Of a stretch of DNA of 28,720 bases, positions 1 through 7,609 are shown in pieces. Under the pieces are notes generated by a model. The model saw only the letters and a list, made by a program, of their open reading frames with translations. It had not been told where the DNA came from and searched no databases. The DNA comes from Burkholderiales bacterium. GTDB lineage: Bacteria; Pseudomonadota; Gammaproteobacteria; Burkholderiales; Burkholderiaceae_D. The first letter of the stretch is position 1; every line of letters begins with the position of its first letter. The stretch is taken from assembly GCA_028868455.1 (NCBI GenBank), contig JAGWUK010000001.1:1-28720 (forward strand), in the 5' to 3' direction. The translations under genes were made by a program, and so were the position numbers.

Positions 1-3000
1 GTGTAATGCTTCATGTGATCGCGTTCTTTCAGGCCATGTTTTTCACCGTTGTAATTGAACCAGTAGGCCTCTTTACCAAGTTGGCGCAAGGCCGTGAAAA
101 ACTCGATGGCCTGATACCACGGCACGGCGTCGTCATCGTCATTGTGAATGGTCAGATACGGCGTCTGCACTTTATCGACGAAAAAAATCGGCGAGTTCTC
201 AATGTATTCCGCGGTCTTGTTCCACGGTGCGCCACCGATGCGGCTCTGTTGCTTTTCATACTGAAATGCGCGGCTCATGCCTGTGCCCCAGCGTATGCCA
301 CCGTAACCGCTGATCATGTTCGCCATCGATGCACCCGCTTCGGCAGCGCGGAACATCGTCGTTTGCGTAATCAGATAATTGACTTCATACGCGCCCCAGC
401 TATGGCCTTGTATACCGATGCGTTTTGGATCGACATATCCTTGCGCAATCACTTTTTGCACAGCCGGTATCACGGCGTTATAAGCGCTCTTTCCGGGATG
501 GCCGGTCTTGTACACAATGTCTGGTCGCAGCACCAGATAGCCGTTGCTCAAATAGCGCGTCACATTGATATTGTGGCTTGGCGCTGGCGGCACATAGCGA
601 TACAGGTTGTCCGACATGTTTTCATAGATGTAGACCATCATCGGATATTTTTTCGATGGATCAAAATTCTCTGGCTTGGCCAGCAAGGCTTTGAGTTTTT
701 TACCATCGGCACTGGTGAACTCAATCAGCTCTTGCCTGCCCCAGTTGTATTGCGCCTGTTGCGGATTGGCGTGGCTGATTTTTTGCGGATTTTTGAGGCT
801 GAGTGTGCCGGCCCACAGATCGGGGAACTCGACAAAACTCTGCTGCGTGTACAACAAGGTATCGGCTTTTTTGGCCTTGATCAGGCCGCCGATCAGCTTG
901 TCGGCCAACAGCAATTGTTCCGGGTCGCCACCATTCGCGCTTTGCCGGAAGATACCGGTCGAGCGATTTTCGCTATGCGTTGCGGTCAGCAGCCACGAAC
1001 CTGACGGTAGAGCCTTGGTTTCGGCAAACGGTGCCGGATCGTCTTCCTTGTTGATTTTTTTGTCGCTGTCGAGATTGGCATAACGCAGCTCCAGCATGTT
1101 CTTGCGGCCATAGCCCATGCTCAGATTGCGGCTGGCCTGTGTTTGCGGATCGATCGCCCACAAATCGAACTGGTCGTACAGGACCACGCTGGTATCGCCG
1201 TCTGTCCAGCCAGCCATGCCATAGGCGTTGTGGGCTTCTGGCGTGTCGCGCCGGGCATTATCAAAACGCACTTTCAGTTTGCCGGTCAGATTGGTTTTCG
1301 TGCCATCGGCGGTCGACCAGCATTGCCAGGTGCTGCTGGTGGCATCGAAGGCCAGGACATATTTTCCGGCGGGTGACAGGCTGGGCGAAAAACGTAATTT
1401 TTGCGCCAGCAAACGCGCTTTACCGGTTTGCAAATCCACTGCATAAATATCGTCGTACAAGGCATCCCAGGATTGCAGCATCTGATACGGCAAGTCACTC
1501 ACACCCAGCGCAAAGTGCGGATTATCGTTGACAACGATTTGCGGCAAATGGGGATTGCCAAGCTGGACAAAACGCTTATCGGCCAGATGCACCACGGCCT
1601 TATAACTGCGCTGTTTTTCCTTCTCGGCTTTTACCTTTTGCATGGATTGCAGCTCTGGATCTTTCCAGTGCCACAAATCGACCTTCATCGGTTCCGGCGC
1701 ATCTTTTGGCTCTGCCTTGGGCAATGCCGCCGTGCCTAAAAACAAGCGTTGCCCATCCTTACTGAAATTCAGTGCGGCATACGCGCTTGGCCCCCATGCG
1801 GTTGGCATGCCCGGCGTTTTCTGGTTCACCAGCGGAATCGCTGCATGGTCGCCGCTGTGCCAGTAAAACACGGTGTAAATGCTGGTGTCTTTCGGTGCGT
1901 CTTTGGCGCCATCACTGACCAGTTCTTCACCAGCGTGCTTATCGCTTTCCGACGTCGCAGGTTTTGGCAGAGGCTTGTCGCCGAGCGCATGCTTCAGAGC
2001 CAGATCGTCACGATTGCTGGTGAATGCCAGTTGCTGTCCCACTTCGTCAAAACTCAGATGACGATAACTGCCGGCACCGCTTAAGACGGACTTAGACTCG
2101 CCGCTATGCGCGTTCCAGACATACACGCCTTCGCGCGCGGAATCCGGCAGACGGTTGCTGCCGGCAGAAAGACCAGCCGAAGTTTGTGAGGCAGAAACAG
2201 CCGTTTGCGATGCCGCGGACTCTGTTTTTTTCTGCGGCAATTTGACAAGCGGCTTGACCGATACGCTATACGCCAGCAACTGGCCATTTTTTGTCCAGGT
2301 AAATTCGCTGACATCTTTCAGCACAAAGCGTTTGGCGGCGGCCATATCCAGCACCAGCAAATCCGATCCCGGCTGTTTTTTTAATGCGGCTTCAGCAGTC
2401 ATGGGCGTGCTTTGCTGGTCGCTATCGAGATCCGCATCCAGACCGGTTTGCTCTACCTCGCCGGCATCTTTATTGAGTAATCTGGCACTGTCTTTTTTGA
2501 CTGGCGCGTCCATCCATACGGCCAGCAAATTGCCTTGCTCTTCCGGCCAGGCATAACGTTTGACGCGGGCAATGATTTCCACTTTGCCATTCGCCAGGTC
2601 CATGATGCCAACGCCGGGCTTGGGTAACTCATCCCCCTTCTTCTTTTCTTTTTTCGCCTTATCCAGCTCCGCCCGCGTCGGCTGAACGGCAAAGGCGACA
2701 TAGCGCCCGTCCGCACTAAAGGCAGGCGCAGTGCCACGCGGAGCGCGCCACTCTTGGGCCGTCTGCACATTGCGTACGACGATTTCACCATCGGCTTCCT
2801 GTGCCACCAGCGCGTACGCTGCCCAGCGTCCATCACGGCTCAGCACAGATCCCTGAATACTGCGCCAGTTCGCATAGACATCATGCGTGATCAGTTTTTT
2901 GCCGCTCTCCTGCGCACCGCTTGCGCTGGCCGATGGTAATTGCACACTTGCAGCCAAGACACTGCCACCATGCATGGAAAGCATGCACGCCAACGCACAA

Positions 3001-3059
3001 CCCAGCGCCGTCATACGTCGCACTGCGCCACTGCGTGCGCTTGAAACAAACTTAGCCAT
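1..3059 (-). CDS. S9-family (prolyl oligopeptidase-like) secreted serine peptidase, 3' end beyond the window
   Basis: An open frame runs from ATG at 3059 to the left edge without a stop, giving 1019 visible residues. An N-terminal signal peptide is visible (basic start, hydrophobic core around residues 17-34, likely cut after a VLA motif), so the enzyme is probably periplasmic. The long middle (about 45-780) has WD/beta-propeller-type repeats with charged Lys/Asp-rich inserts, as in S9 peptidases that gate the active site. The alpha/beta-hydrolase domain is C-terminal: nucleophile Ser887 in GHSWGAY, Asp976 (or 977) in the DDDDAVPW stretch, and His1008 in GEKHGLK, so the catalytic triad is complete. 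The usual GxSxGG is GHSWGA here. No clear Shine-Dalgarno precedes the ATG. Only a short C-terminal piece should be missing. Substrate is unknown; family members cleave oligopeptides. Confidence 0.88.
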   Translation of the reverse strand, partial: MAKFVSSARSGAVRRMTALGCALACMLSMHGGSVLAASVQLPSASASGAQESGKKLITHDVYANWRSIQGSVLSRDGRWAAYALVAQEADGEIVVRNVQTAQEWRAPRGTAPAFSADGRYVAFAVQPTRAELDKAKKEKKKGDELPKPGVGIMDLANGKVEIIARVKRYAWPEEQGNLLAVWMDAPVKKDSARLLNKDAGEVEQTGLDADLDSDQQSTPMTAEAALKKQPGSDLLVLDMAAAKRFVLKDVSEFTWTKNGQLLAYSVSVKPLVKLPQKKTESAASQTAVSASQTSAGLSAGSNRLPDSAREGVYVWNAHSGESKSVLSGAGSYRHLSFDEVGQQLAFTSNRDDLALKHALGDKPLPKPATSESDKHAGEELVSDGAKDAPKDTSIYTVFYWHSGDHAAIPLVNQKTPGMPTAWGPSAYAALNFSKDGQRLFLGTAALPKAEPKDAPEPMKVDLWHWKDPELQSMQKVKAEKEKQRSYKAVVHLADKRFVQLGNPHLPQIVVNDNPHFALGVSDLPYQMLQSWDALYDDIYAVDLQTGKARLLAQKLRFSPSLSPAGKYVLAFDATSSTWQCWSTADGTKTNLTGKLKVRFDNARRDTPEAHNAYGMAGWTDGDTSVVLYDQFDLWAIDPQTQASRNLSMGYGRKNMLELRYANLDSDKKINKEDDPAPFAETKALPSGSWLLTATHSENRSTGIFRQSANGGDPEQLLLADKLIGGLIKAKKADTLLYTQQSFVEFPDLWAGTLSLKNPQKISHANPQQAQYNWGRQELIEFTSADGKKLKALLAKPENFDPSKKYPMMVYIYENMSDNLYRYVPPAPSHNINVTRYLSNGYLVLRPDIVYKTGHPGKSAYNAVIPAVQKVIAQGYVDPKRIGIQGHSWGAYEVNYLITQTTMFRAAEAGASMANMISGYGGIRWGTGMSRAFQYEKQQSRIGGAPWNKTAEYIENSPIFFVDKVQTPYLTIHNDDDDAVPWYQAIEFFTALRQLGKEAYWFNYNGEKHGLKERDHMKHY

Positions 3060-3257
3060 AGTTAAACAAAGATTAAAATTGGATAGCCGCAAAAAATGAA
3101 GAGGGACAATATCGACGCCAGCCAGGCTGGTGCAATAGAGTCCCAAAAATATCGCCCCGACGCGCCGATGCAGGCCAGGAAAGTCCTCTGGCCGTTCAGT
3201 CCGTAAGATCGGGGTAGCTTGTAAGTGTAGCGCCTATCGGAAAAATTTATCCGCCGC

Positions 3258-4025
3258 TCAGGATTGCAACTGCAAGGTCTTGGTAGAACGCGCTTCCATT
3301 TTCTCACCGGCGCCAGAACCGCTGTGGCTGCTGACCATTCTGACCGCAATCAGGCGGTCGCCCACCAGTTGATAGACTTGCTCGTCTTCGTTCTTGCTTT
3401 CAAAACTGATCACGATAAAGGCGCGGCCAGACACATTCTGATGTGAGCGACTGCCAAGCGGCGTGCCATCGGCGGCGATCCAGACATCGATGCCACCGTC
3501 AAATTTCTTGACGTATTTTTTATCCTTTTCGCTCAGCGAGTCGATGGGAATATCGAAGCTCAGCAAACGTGCCGGTTTGCCGTTGTAGGTGTCGGCTTTT
3601 TCGGTTTTCAATTTGGCTTTTTCCATCATGCGCGACAAGTTTGCGGCGGCCCAGATCATGGGGCGCAAGGCATTCGAATCGAATTCCCGCATCGCGCCCA
3701 GCGTCGGCGTTTTACTTTTCGGGTCTTTTTCCTTGGCGCGTTCTTCGCTTTCCACGCGCGCCAGCATGTCCTTGCTGTAAAAAATCTGTAGTCCACGTGC
3801 ATTGTCGTCAATGCTGACGCTGGCTTGTCCCTGGTCTTCTTCCAAATCCTTACCGTCGCCATGACGTACCCAGGTTCTGGCTTCCAGCACAGCCTTGATC
3901 GGTGCCTGCCCGTGCAGTCGTGCCAATGCCGCTTTCAGGTCGCTCAGACCATCGGCCTGCGCCGACCCGGACAGACTCAGCAGGACAAACAATGACGGCA
4001 GCATAGCGCGATGTGGTAGACGCAT
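3258..4025 (-). CDS. Secreted protein of unknown function, 255 aa
   Basis: The frame encodes 255 residues with a typical signal peptide (RLPHR, then a hydrophobic LFVLLSLSG core, probable cleavage after SAQA near residue 24). A GAGGATC ribosome binding site lies seven bases before the ATG. The mature part is rich in Lys, Asp and Glu. Its C-terminal half carries a strand-rich stretch with GGIDVWIAADGTPLG, which loosely recalls LolA-like or lipoprotein-carrier folds, but I do not recognise a family with confidence. No cysteine follows the signal peptide, so a lipoprotein is unlikely. It lies upstream of the S9 peptidase gene on the same strand with a 198-base gap that has no clear terminator, so co-transcription is possible. 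Function: unknown, periplasmic. Confidence 0.75.
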   Translation of the reverse strand: MRLPHRAMLPSLFVLLSLSGSAQADGLSDLKAALARLHGQAPIKAVLEARTWVRHGDGKDLEEDQGQASVSIDDNARGLQIFYSKDMLARVESEERAKEKDPKSKTPTLGAMREFDSNALRPMIWAAANLSRMMEKAKLKTEKADTYNGKPARLLSFDIPIDSLSEKDKKYVKKFDGGIDVWIAADGTPLGSRSHQNVSGRAFIVISFESKNEDEQVYQLVGDRLIAVRMVSSHSGSGAGEKMEARSTKTLQLQS

Positions 4026-4082
4026 AGTGATCCTCGGGAAAAAGTGTGGTGGTATGACTATTTGTTTTCACGAAGGTTCATT

Positions 4083-4218
4083 GGACGGCAGAAAAACTGC
4101 CCCGGCTGCGTTGCAGCGCCTCGTCGTACCAGCGTACTGTTTTCGTCGCTGACGCCTTGCCGGAACAATTTTTCTGCCGTCCGTATCAGGCATCAAACCG
4201 TCGCGGCTGCGTTGCAGC
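4083..4218. repeat. Intergenic repeat-like element with 14-bp inverted and 14-bp direct repeats
   Basis: GGACGGCAGAAAAA at 4083-4096 is repeated exactly in inverted form at 4169-4182. GGCTGCGTTGCAGC, itself a partial palindrome, occurs at 4104-4117 and again at 4205-4218, where its last base falls in the stop codon of the exonuclease gene. Together they fill most of the gap between two minus-strand genes. The arrangement resembles REP-type doublets or a small non-autonomous element. No transposase and no clear target duplication are visible. That it is dispersed in the genome is an inference. Confidence 0.55.
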
Positions 4219-4817
4219 TATGTCGCGTTGATGCTGCGCCAGCGCAGATAGACCAGCAGCGCGACCTGGGCATCGTTGGCAGCGTACAAAATCTGCCGCT
4301 CGCTGAGTTGTGCTGCGGCCCAGTTTGAGGTCGACGTTTTTTTCGATTTTTGCAAATACATGCCAAAGAATTTGGCGACAGCAGCTTTGGCTCCCATGTC
4401 GCGGTGCTTGCTTTCGCGCATGGCGCGCCCAAGGTCAAGCACGTTGGCCATCTCGACGCCAAGCTTGGCGCGCAGACGCCTGACGTCGTCCCCGAGGCCG
4501 AATCCGACCTTGAGTATCTGTGGATTTTCCAGGATCGCGTGTACGACTTCCGCATTCATCGCTGGCGTGACAGCAAACAGATAGGCACGGCGTTCGGTCG
4601 CCAGCTGGATCAGATGCGGGCCGTCGGAGCGCTGACCCTTGGCAAACACTGGTTTCGATTCGGTATCAAATCCCAGTGTCGTTGCCTGATGCATTTCCGT
4701 ATAGGCTTGCTGCGCATCGGCCTCAGTTTGCACCAGCAAGATATTGTTCATGCGAATACCCGGGTAAAGAGGCAATTCCGGTGCTGGCGAGGTTTCCGTT
4801 TTTCGAGGACTATCCAT
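4218..4817 (-). CDS. 3'-5' exonuclease, RNase D/WRN-type DEDDy domain
   Basis: The 199-residue protein is a single 3'-5' exonuclease domain of the DEDD superfamily. ExoI motif: Asp51 and Glu53 in GFDTES. ExoII: GFGLGDD with Asp110/111. ExoIII of the DEDDy type: Tyr178-x3-Asp182 in YAANDA, preceded by the typical SNW...LSERQ stretch. Length fits stand-alone exonuclease domains and not full RNase D, which also has HRDC domains. Family members remove nucleotides from the 3' ends of RNA or DNA; the substrate here is unknown. A second in-frame Met at residue 23 (MNNILLVQ) could be the real start, as neither has a strong ribosome binding site. The stop codon lies inside the repeat at 4205-4218, so the C-terminus may have been changed by that element. 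Confidence 0.85.
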   Translation of the reverse strand: MDSPRKTETSPAPELPLYPGIRMNNILLVQTEADAQQAYTEMHQATTLGFDTESKPVFAKGQRSDGPHLIQLATERRAYLFAVTPAMNAEVVHAILENPQILKVGFGLGDDVRRLRAKLGVEMANVLDLGRAMRESKHRDMGAKAAVAKFFGMYLQKSKKTSTSNWAAAQLSERQILYAANDAQVALLVYLRWRSINAT

Positions 4818-4841
4818 AGGGTTGGCGGCAAGCGCGCTGTT

Positions 4842-5357
4842 TTATCTGGTAAACAATAATTGTGTTTTGACTTTTCTGGGCTGAGAAAGATGGCCCAGCG
4901 GCAAACTGGAAGTGCGCTTGACGGTTTTCAGGGAAACGATAGAGCGGACATTGGCAACACTGGACAAGGACAAAATTTTCTTTTCGAGGAAATCGGAAAA
5001 CGAGGTCAGGTCCGGTGCGGCAATACGCAGGATATAGTCTGCTTCTCCGGTCACCAGCTGGCATTCCAAAACTTCTGGCAGATCCATGATGGCTTTTTCA
5101 AACACGCTGGCCTGTTCGGCCTGACGGCTCAGAGTTACATGGGTGTACACCACGACGTCCAGACCGATCATGTCGGAATTGAGCACGGCCGCGTAATGCG
5201 AGATCAGGCCGCATTCTTCCAGCCTTTGCACACGACGACTGACTTGCGACGTCGATAAATGAATTTTTTCGCCCAGGGCACTATTCGTCGCGCGCCCGTC
5301 GCTTTGCAGCGCGTTGAGCAACTGGACATCGTATCCATCAATCGTCATCTCGGTCAT
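4842..5357 (-). CDS. Lrp/AsnC-family transcriptional regulator
   Basis: The 171-residue protein has an N-terminal winged helix-turn-helix (about residues 4-62; DVQLLNALQSDGRATNSAL, then LSTSQVSRRVQRLEECGLI) and a C-terminal RAM/ligand domain (about 68-150; VTGEADYILRI and the FLEKKILSLSSVANVRS stretch). Family members are octameric DNA-binding proteins that sense amino acids. It is transcribed divergently from phhB. In other Burkholderiales and pseudomonads, amino-acid-catabolic genes are often next to such a regulator, so control of phenylalanine or tyrosine use is a reasonable inference. The C-terminal 20 residues (LSQPRKVKTQLLFTR end) extend past the usual family length of about 150-160. 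A second in-frame Met at residue 4 is an alternative start. Confidence 0.92.
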   Translation of the reverse strand: MTEMTIDGYDVQLLNALQSDGRATNSALGEKIHLSTSQVSRRVQRLEECGLISHYAAVLNSDMIGLDVVVYTHVTLSRQAEQASVFEKAIMDLPEVLECQLVTGEADYILRIAAPDLTSFSDFLEKKILSLSSVANVRSIVSLKTVKRTSSLPLGHLSQPRKVKTQLLFTR

Positions 5358-5433
5358 TTTTATCTCAATAATCGAATATCACGCACAAAACACTCATTTT
5401 CTATGCGATATAGTACAGCGTTTGCACACATTT

Positions 5434-5475
5434 TTCATAGATTGCGCAATAAAATTTCGGTTTGATTTAGATCAA
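5434..5475 (-). promoter_or_regulatory. FNR-type box and class II promoter geometry for the Lrp gene
   Basis: TTGATTTAGATCAA at 5462-5475 matches the FNR/Anr consensus TTGAT-N4-ATCAA perfectly. Its centre is 5468.5. On the minus strand a -10-like TATGAA sits at 5439-5434, placing a start near 5427 exactly 41.5 bases from the box centre, the classical class II activation spacing. The transcript would have a leader of about 70 bases before the Lrp ATG. The box is only 11 bases before the phhB ATG, where binding would more likely repress phhB. Function is inferred. Confidence 0.55.
5441..5450. promoter_or_regulatory. Perfect 10-bp palindrome ATTGCGCAAT, possible regulator site
   Basis: ATTGCGCAAT lies between the FNR-type box and the proposed -10 of the Lrp gene. 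Its position (about -14 to -23 of that promoter) would suit an autorepressor or a second regulator. No consensus for this regulator is known to me, so this is only a candidate. Confidence 0.25.
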
Positions 5476-5486
5476 TTTTTTATTCC

Positions 5487-5795
5487 ATGACGATGCACTC
5501 GATCACCACACAATTTCTGCGTACCCATCCGCATTGGACGCATGAGCCAGAGCGCGATGCCCTGCAGCGCGCATTTCTGTTTGCCGATTTCATGCAGGCA
5601 TTTGCTTTCATGACGCAGATGGCGATTTTCGCTGAAAAAAATAATCATCATCCTGAATGGTTCAATGTTTACAACCGCGTCGACATCACGCTGACGACGC
5701 ATGATGCCAATGGCGTGACCGAAAAAGATTGCGCTTTCGCCCGCTATGCCGAGCAGGTTTTTACGCAGCAATTCGCCGGCGCGCCAGCGAACTAA
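5487..5795 (+). CDS. phhB: Pterin-4a-carbinolamine dehydratase
   Basis: The 102-residue protein matches the PCD/DCoH family in length and motifs: the active-site EKNNHHPEW (His54, His55, Pro56, Trp58), then VYNRVDITLTTHD with His72 and the GVTEKD stretch. It dehydrates 4a-hydroxytetrahydrobiopterin, the step that recycles the pterin cofactor of phenylalanine hydroxylase. It is cytoplasmic and usually dimeric or tetrameric. The usual partner phhA (phenylalanine 4-monooxygenase) is not in this window. The gene is divergent from an Lrp-family regulator and has an FNR-type box 11 bases before its ATG. No good ribosome binding site is seen; ATG codons at residues 1 and 3 are both possible. Co-transcription with the downstream SDR gene is possible across a 95-base gap. 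Confidence 0.93.
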   Translation: MTMHSITTQFLRTHPHWTHEPERDALQRAFLFADFMQAFAFMTQMAIFAEKNNHHPEWFNVYNRVDITLTTHDANGVTEKDCAFARYAEQVFTQQFAGAPAN

Positions 5796-5890
5796 GTCGC
5801 ATACATCCGGATGCCGCCAGCGCTGCAAAACTCCTGCGGCGATGCCTTGAGTGATCCGCCAATTTTTTGCTTACGTCCAGAAAGAAACGC

Positions 5891-6595
5891 ATGAACGATT
5901 CAAACAAAACCTATGTCATCACCGGCGCCTGCGGCAACCTCGGCCGCGCAACGGTGGCCGCATTGCGCCACAGCCAAAATAATCTTGTGCTGATCGACCG
6001 CAGTGCGGCCACACTGGAACAAGTCTTCGGCCCGGTCAATGCACAGACCCTGTTGTGCGAAGCGGATCTGTGCAAGCCATTGCAAACAGAAGCCGTCATC
6101 CGCAGTGCGCTGCAAAAATTTTCAAAAATCGATGTCCTGTGCAATATCACGGGCGGCTTTCGCATGGGAACGCCGGTCCATGAAACACCCGATGAGGACT
6201 GGGATTTTTTATACAACATCAATGTGCGCAGCATGTTGAATATGGTGCGCGCCGTCGCCCCCGGCATGGTCGCGCAGCGCAGTGGAAAAATCGTCAATCT
6301 CGGCGCATTTGGCGCAACCAGAGGCAGCGCTGGCATGGGTGCCTATTGTGCCGCCAAGGATGCCGTGCTGCGCATTACTGAATCCTTGTCTGCCGAATTG
6401 CGCGACAACGGCATCAACGTCAATTGCATTTTGCCCAGCATCATCGATACACCGGAAAATCGCGCCGCCATGCCGGATGCTGACCCGGCACGCTGGGTGG
6501 CACCGGAAGCGCTGGCCGACGTTATCTGCTTTTTGAGTTCCGATGCGGCACGCGCAATACACGGCGTCGCGTTGCCGGTAAATGGCCTGTGCTAA
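5891..6595 (+). CDS. Short-chain dehydrogenase/reductase (SDR)
   Basis: The 234-residue protein is a classical-length SDR. The Rossmann motif TGACGNLG (11-18) binds NAD(P), and an acidic Asp36 after the second strand suggests NAD preference. The catalytic YxxxK is Tyr152-x3-Lys156 (AYCAAK). The position 13 residues before Tyr152, normally the catalytic Ser, is Ala139 (VNLGAF), and NNAG is replaced by CNITGG, a pattern found in a diverged SDR branch. The C-terminus ends with the usual substrate-loop and VALPVNGLC. Start: ATG 5891 begins the TYVITGAC strand at a normal distance; an in-frame TTG at 5867 exists but is less likely. Substrate is unknown. Neighbours on the same strand are phhB upstream and a periplasmic binding protein 84 bases downstream. 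Confidence 0.85.
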   Translation: MNDSNKTYVITGACGNLGRATVAALRHSQNNLVLIDRSAATLEQVFGPVNAQTLLCEADLCKPLQTEAVIRSALQKFSKIDVLCNITGGFRMGTPVHETPDEDWDFLYNINVRSMLNMVRAVAPGMVAQRSGKIVNLGAFGATRGSAGMGAYCAAKDAVLRITESLSAELRDNGINVNCILPSIIDTPENRAAMPDADPARWVAPEALADVICFLSSDAARAIHGVALPVNGLC

Positions 6596-6679
6596 ACAGA
6601 CGCAACACGCATCACAACGTTCAGATTTTCGGCAACAAATTGCGCTCCCAAACTTGCTTACACTTTTCAGGATAGAAAA

Positions 6680-7582
6680 ATGAAACACCCCACCCTTCCA
6701 TTTTCTGCTCTGGCATGCAGTTTGGGCTTCATTGCCTGCCTGCTCAGCGCAAGCGCGACGGCAGAAGATACCCTGTCTAAAATCCGCCGCAGCAAAACGT
6801 TTACGATCGCGTATATGCAAGTGGCGCCATTTTCTTACCAGGACAAAAATCAGCAAGTGGTAGGTTATTCGATCGACCTGTGCCGGAAAATCGCAGCGGC
6901 GGTTAAACAGAAGTTAAAACTGAACGACTTGTCTATCCAGTTTCTGCCGGTAGATTCAGGCGGGCGGTTTAGCAAAGTCATCGGGTCGCAGGCCGATATC
7001 GAATGTGGAGCCACCACCAATACGGCAGAGCGCCGCAGTCGCGTCAGCTTTACGATTCCGCATTTTTTCTCCGGTGTACGCATGATCGCCCGCGCCAGCA
7101 GCGGTATCAAAAACTGGTCGGATCTGAAAAATCGCACCATCGCAATCACGCAAAATTCCACCACCATTGATCTGGTCGATGCGCGCAGTAATGTGCGTTC
7201 GCTCAATATCAAGGTCGTCGAGGGACGCGACCCGAATGCGGCTTTTGCTTTGGTAGAGCAAGGCAAGGCCGATGCGTTTGCTGTCGATGATGTGCTGTTG
7301 TACAGCTTGCGCGCGGCTTCCGCCCGACCGCAGGATTTTGTCATCACCGGAGAGCCGTTATCGGTCGAACCGTATTCGCTGATGTTCAGAAAAGACGATA
7401 CCGAATTCAAAAATCTGGTCGATCTGGAAATGATCAGGATGATCGCCAGCGGCGAATTTGAAAAAATCTATAACGACTGGTTTTTGCGTGCGATCGACGA
7501 TCAGCATCCGAATATGAAGATGCCAATGAGCTTTCTGCTGCGCGACTCGCTGCGCTTCCCTTCGGATAAAACGGCCGATTAA
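6680..7582 (+). CDS. Amino-acid ABC transporter periplasmic substrate-binding protein (SBP family 3)
   Basis: The 300-residue protein has a clear signal peptide (cleavage near SASATA-ED, about residue 28) followed by a family 3 solute-binding domain: TLSKIRRSKTFTIAYM start, GYSIDLCRKIAAAV, CGATTNTAERR and the ALVEQGKADAFAVDD hinge strand. These features match glutamate/aspartate (GltI-like) binding proteins, so a polar amino acid ligand is inferred. A CAGGATAG ribosome binding site precedes the ATG. No permease or ATPase gene is adjacent, so it either feeds a transporter encoded elsewhere or acts as a sensor. It converges with the LysR gene, with only 27 bases between the stops and no obvious terminator. 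Confidence 0.9.
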   Translation: MKHPTLPFSALACSLGFIACLLSASATAEDTLSKIRRSKTFTIAYMQVAPFSYQDKNQQVVGYSIDLCRKIAAAVKQKLKLNDLSIQFLPVDSGGRFSKVIGSQADIECGATTNTAERRSRVSFTIPHFFSGVRMIARASSGIKNWSDLKNRTIAITQNSTTIDLVDARSNVRSLNIKVVEGRDPNAAFALVEQGKADAFAVDDVLLYSLRAASARPQDFVITGEPLSVEPYSLMFRKDDTEFKNLVDLEMIRMIASGEFEKIYNDWFLRAIDDQHPNMKMPMSFLLRDSLRFPSDKTAD

Positions 7583-7609
7583 GCGTCCAGCGATTACTGC
7601 AACTGCGCA

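Noticed and set aside
6..2939. Several plus-strand open frames of 60-332 codons opposite the S9 peptidase
   Set aside because: They are antisense shadows: the minus frame is continuous for 1019 codons with signal peptide and catalytic triad, while the plus frames overlap each other and show no domain.
3173..3193. GGCCAG/CTGGCC hairpin upstream of the S9 peptidase gene
   Set aside because: Six pairs with a nine-base loop and no T run; could occur by chance and has no supporting context.
3062..3349. 95-codon minus-strand frame with hydrophobic end upstream of the S9 gene
   Set aside because: It overlaps the 3' part of the secreted-protein gene in another frame, has no ribosome binding site and covers the peptidase leader.
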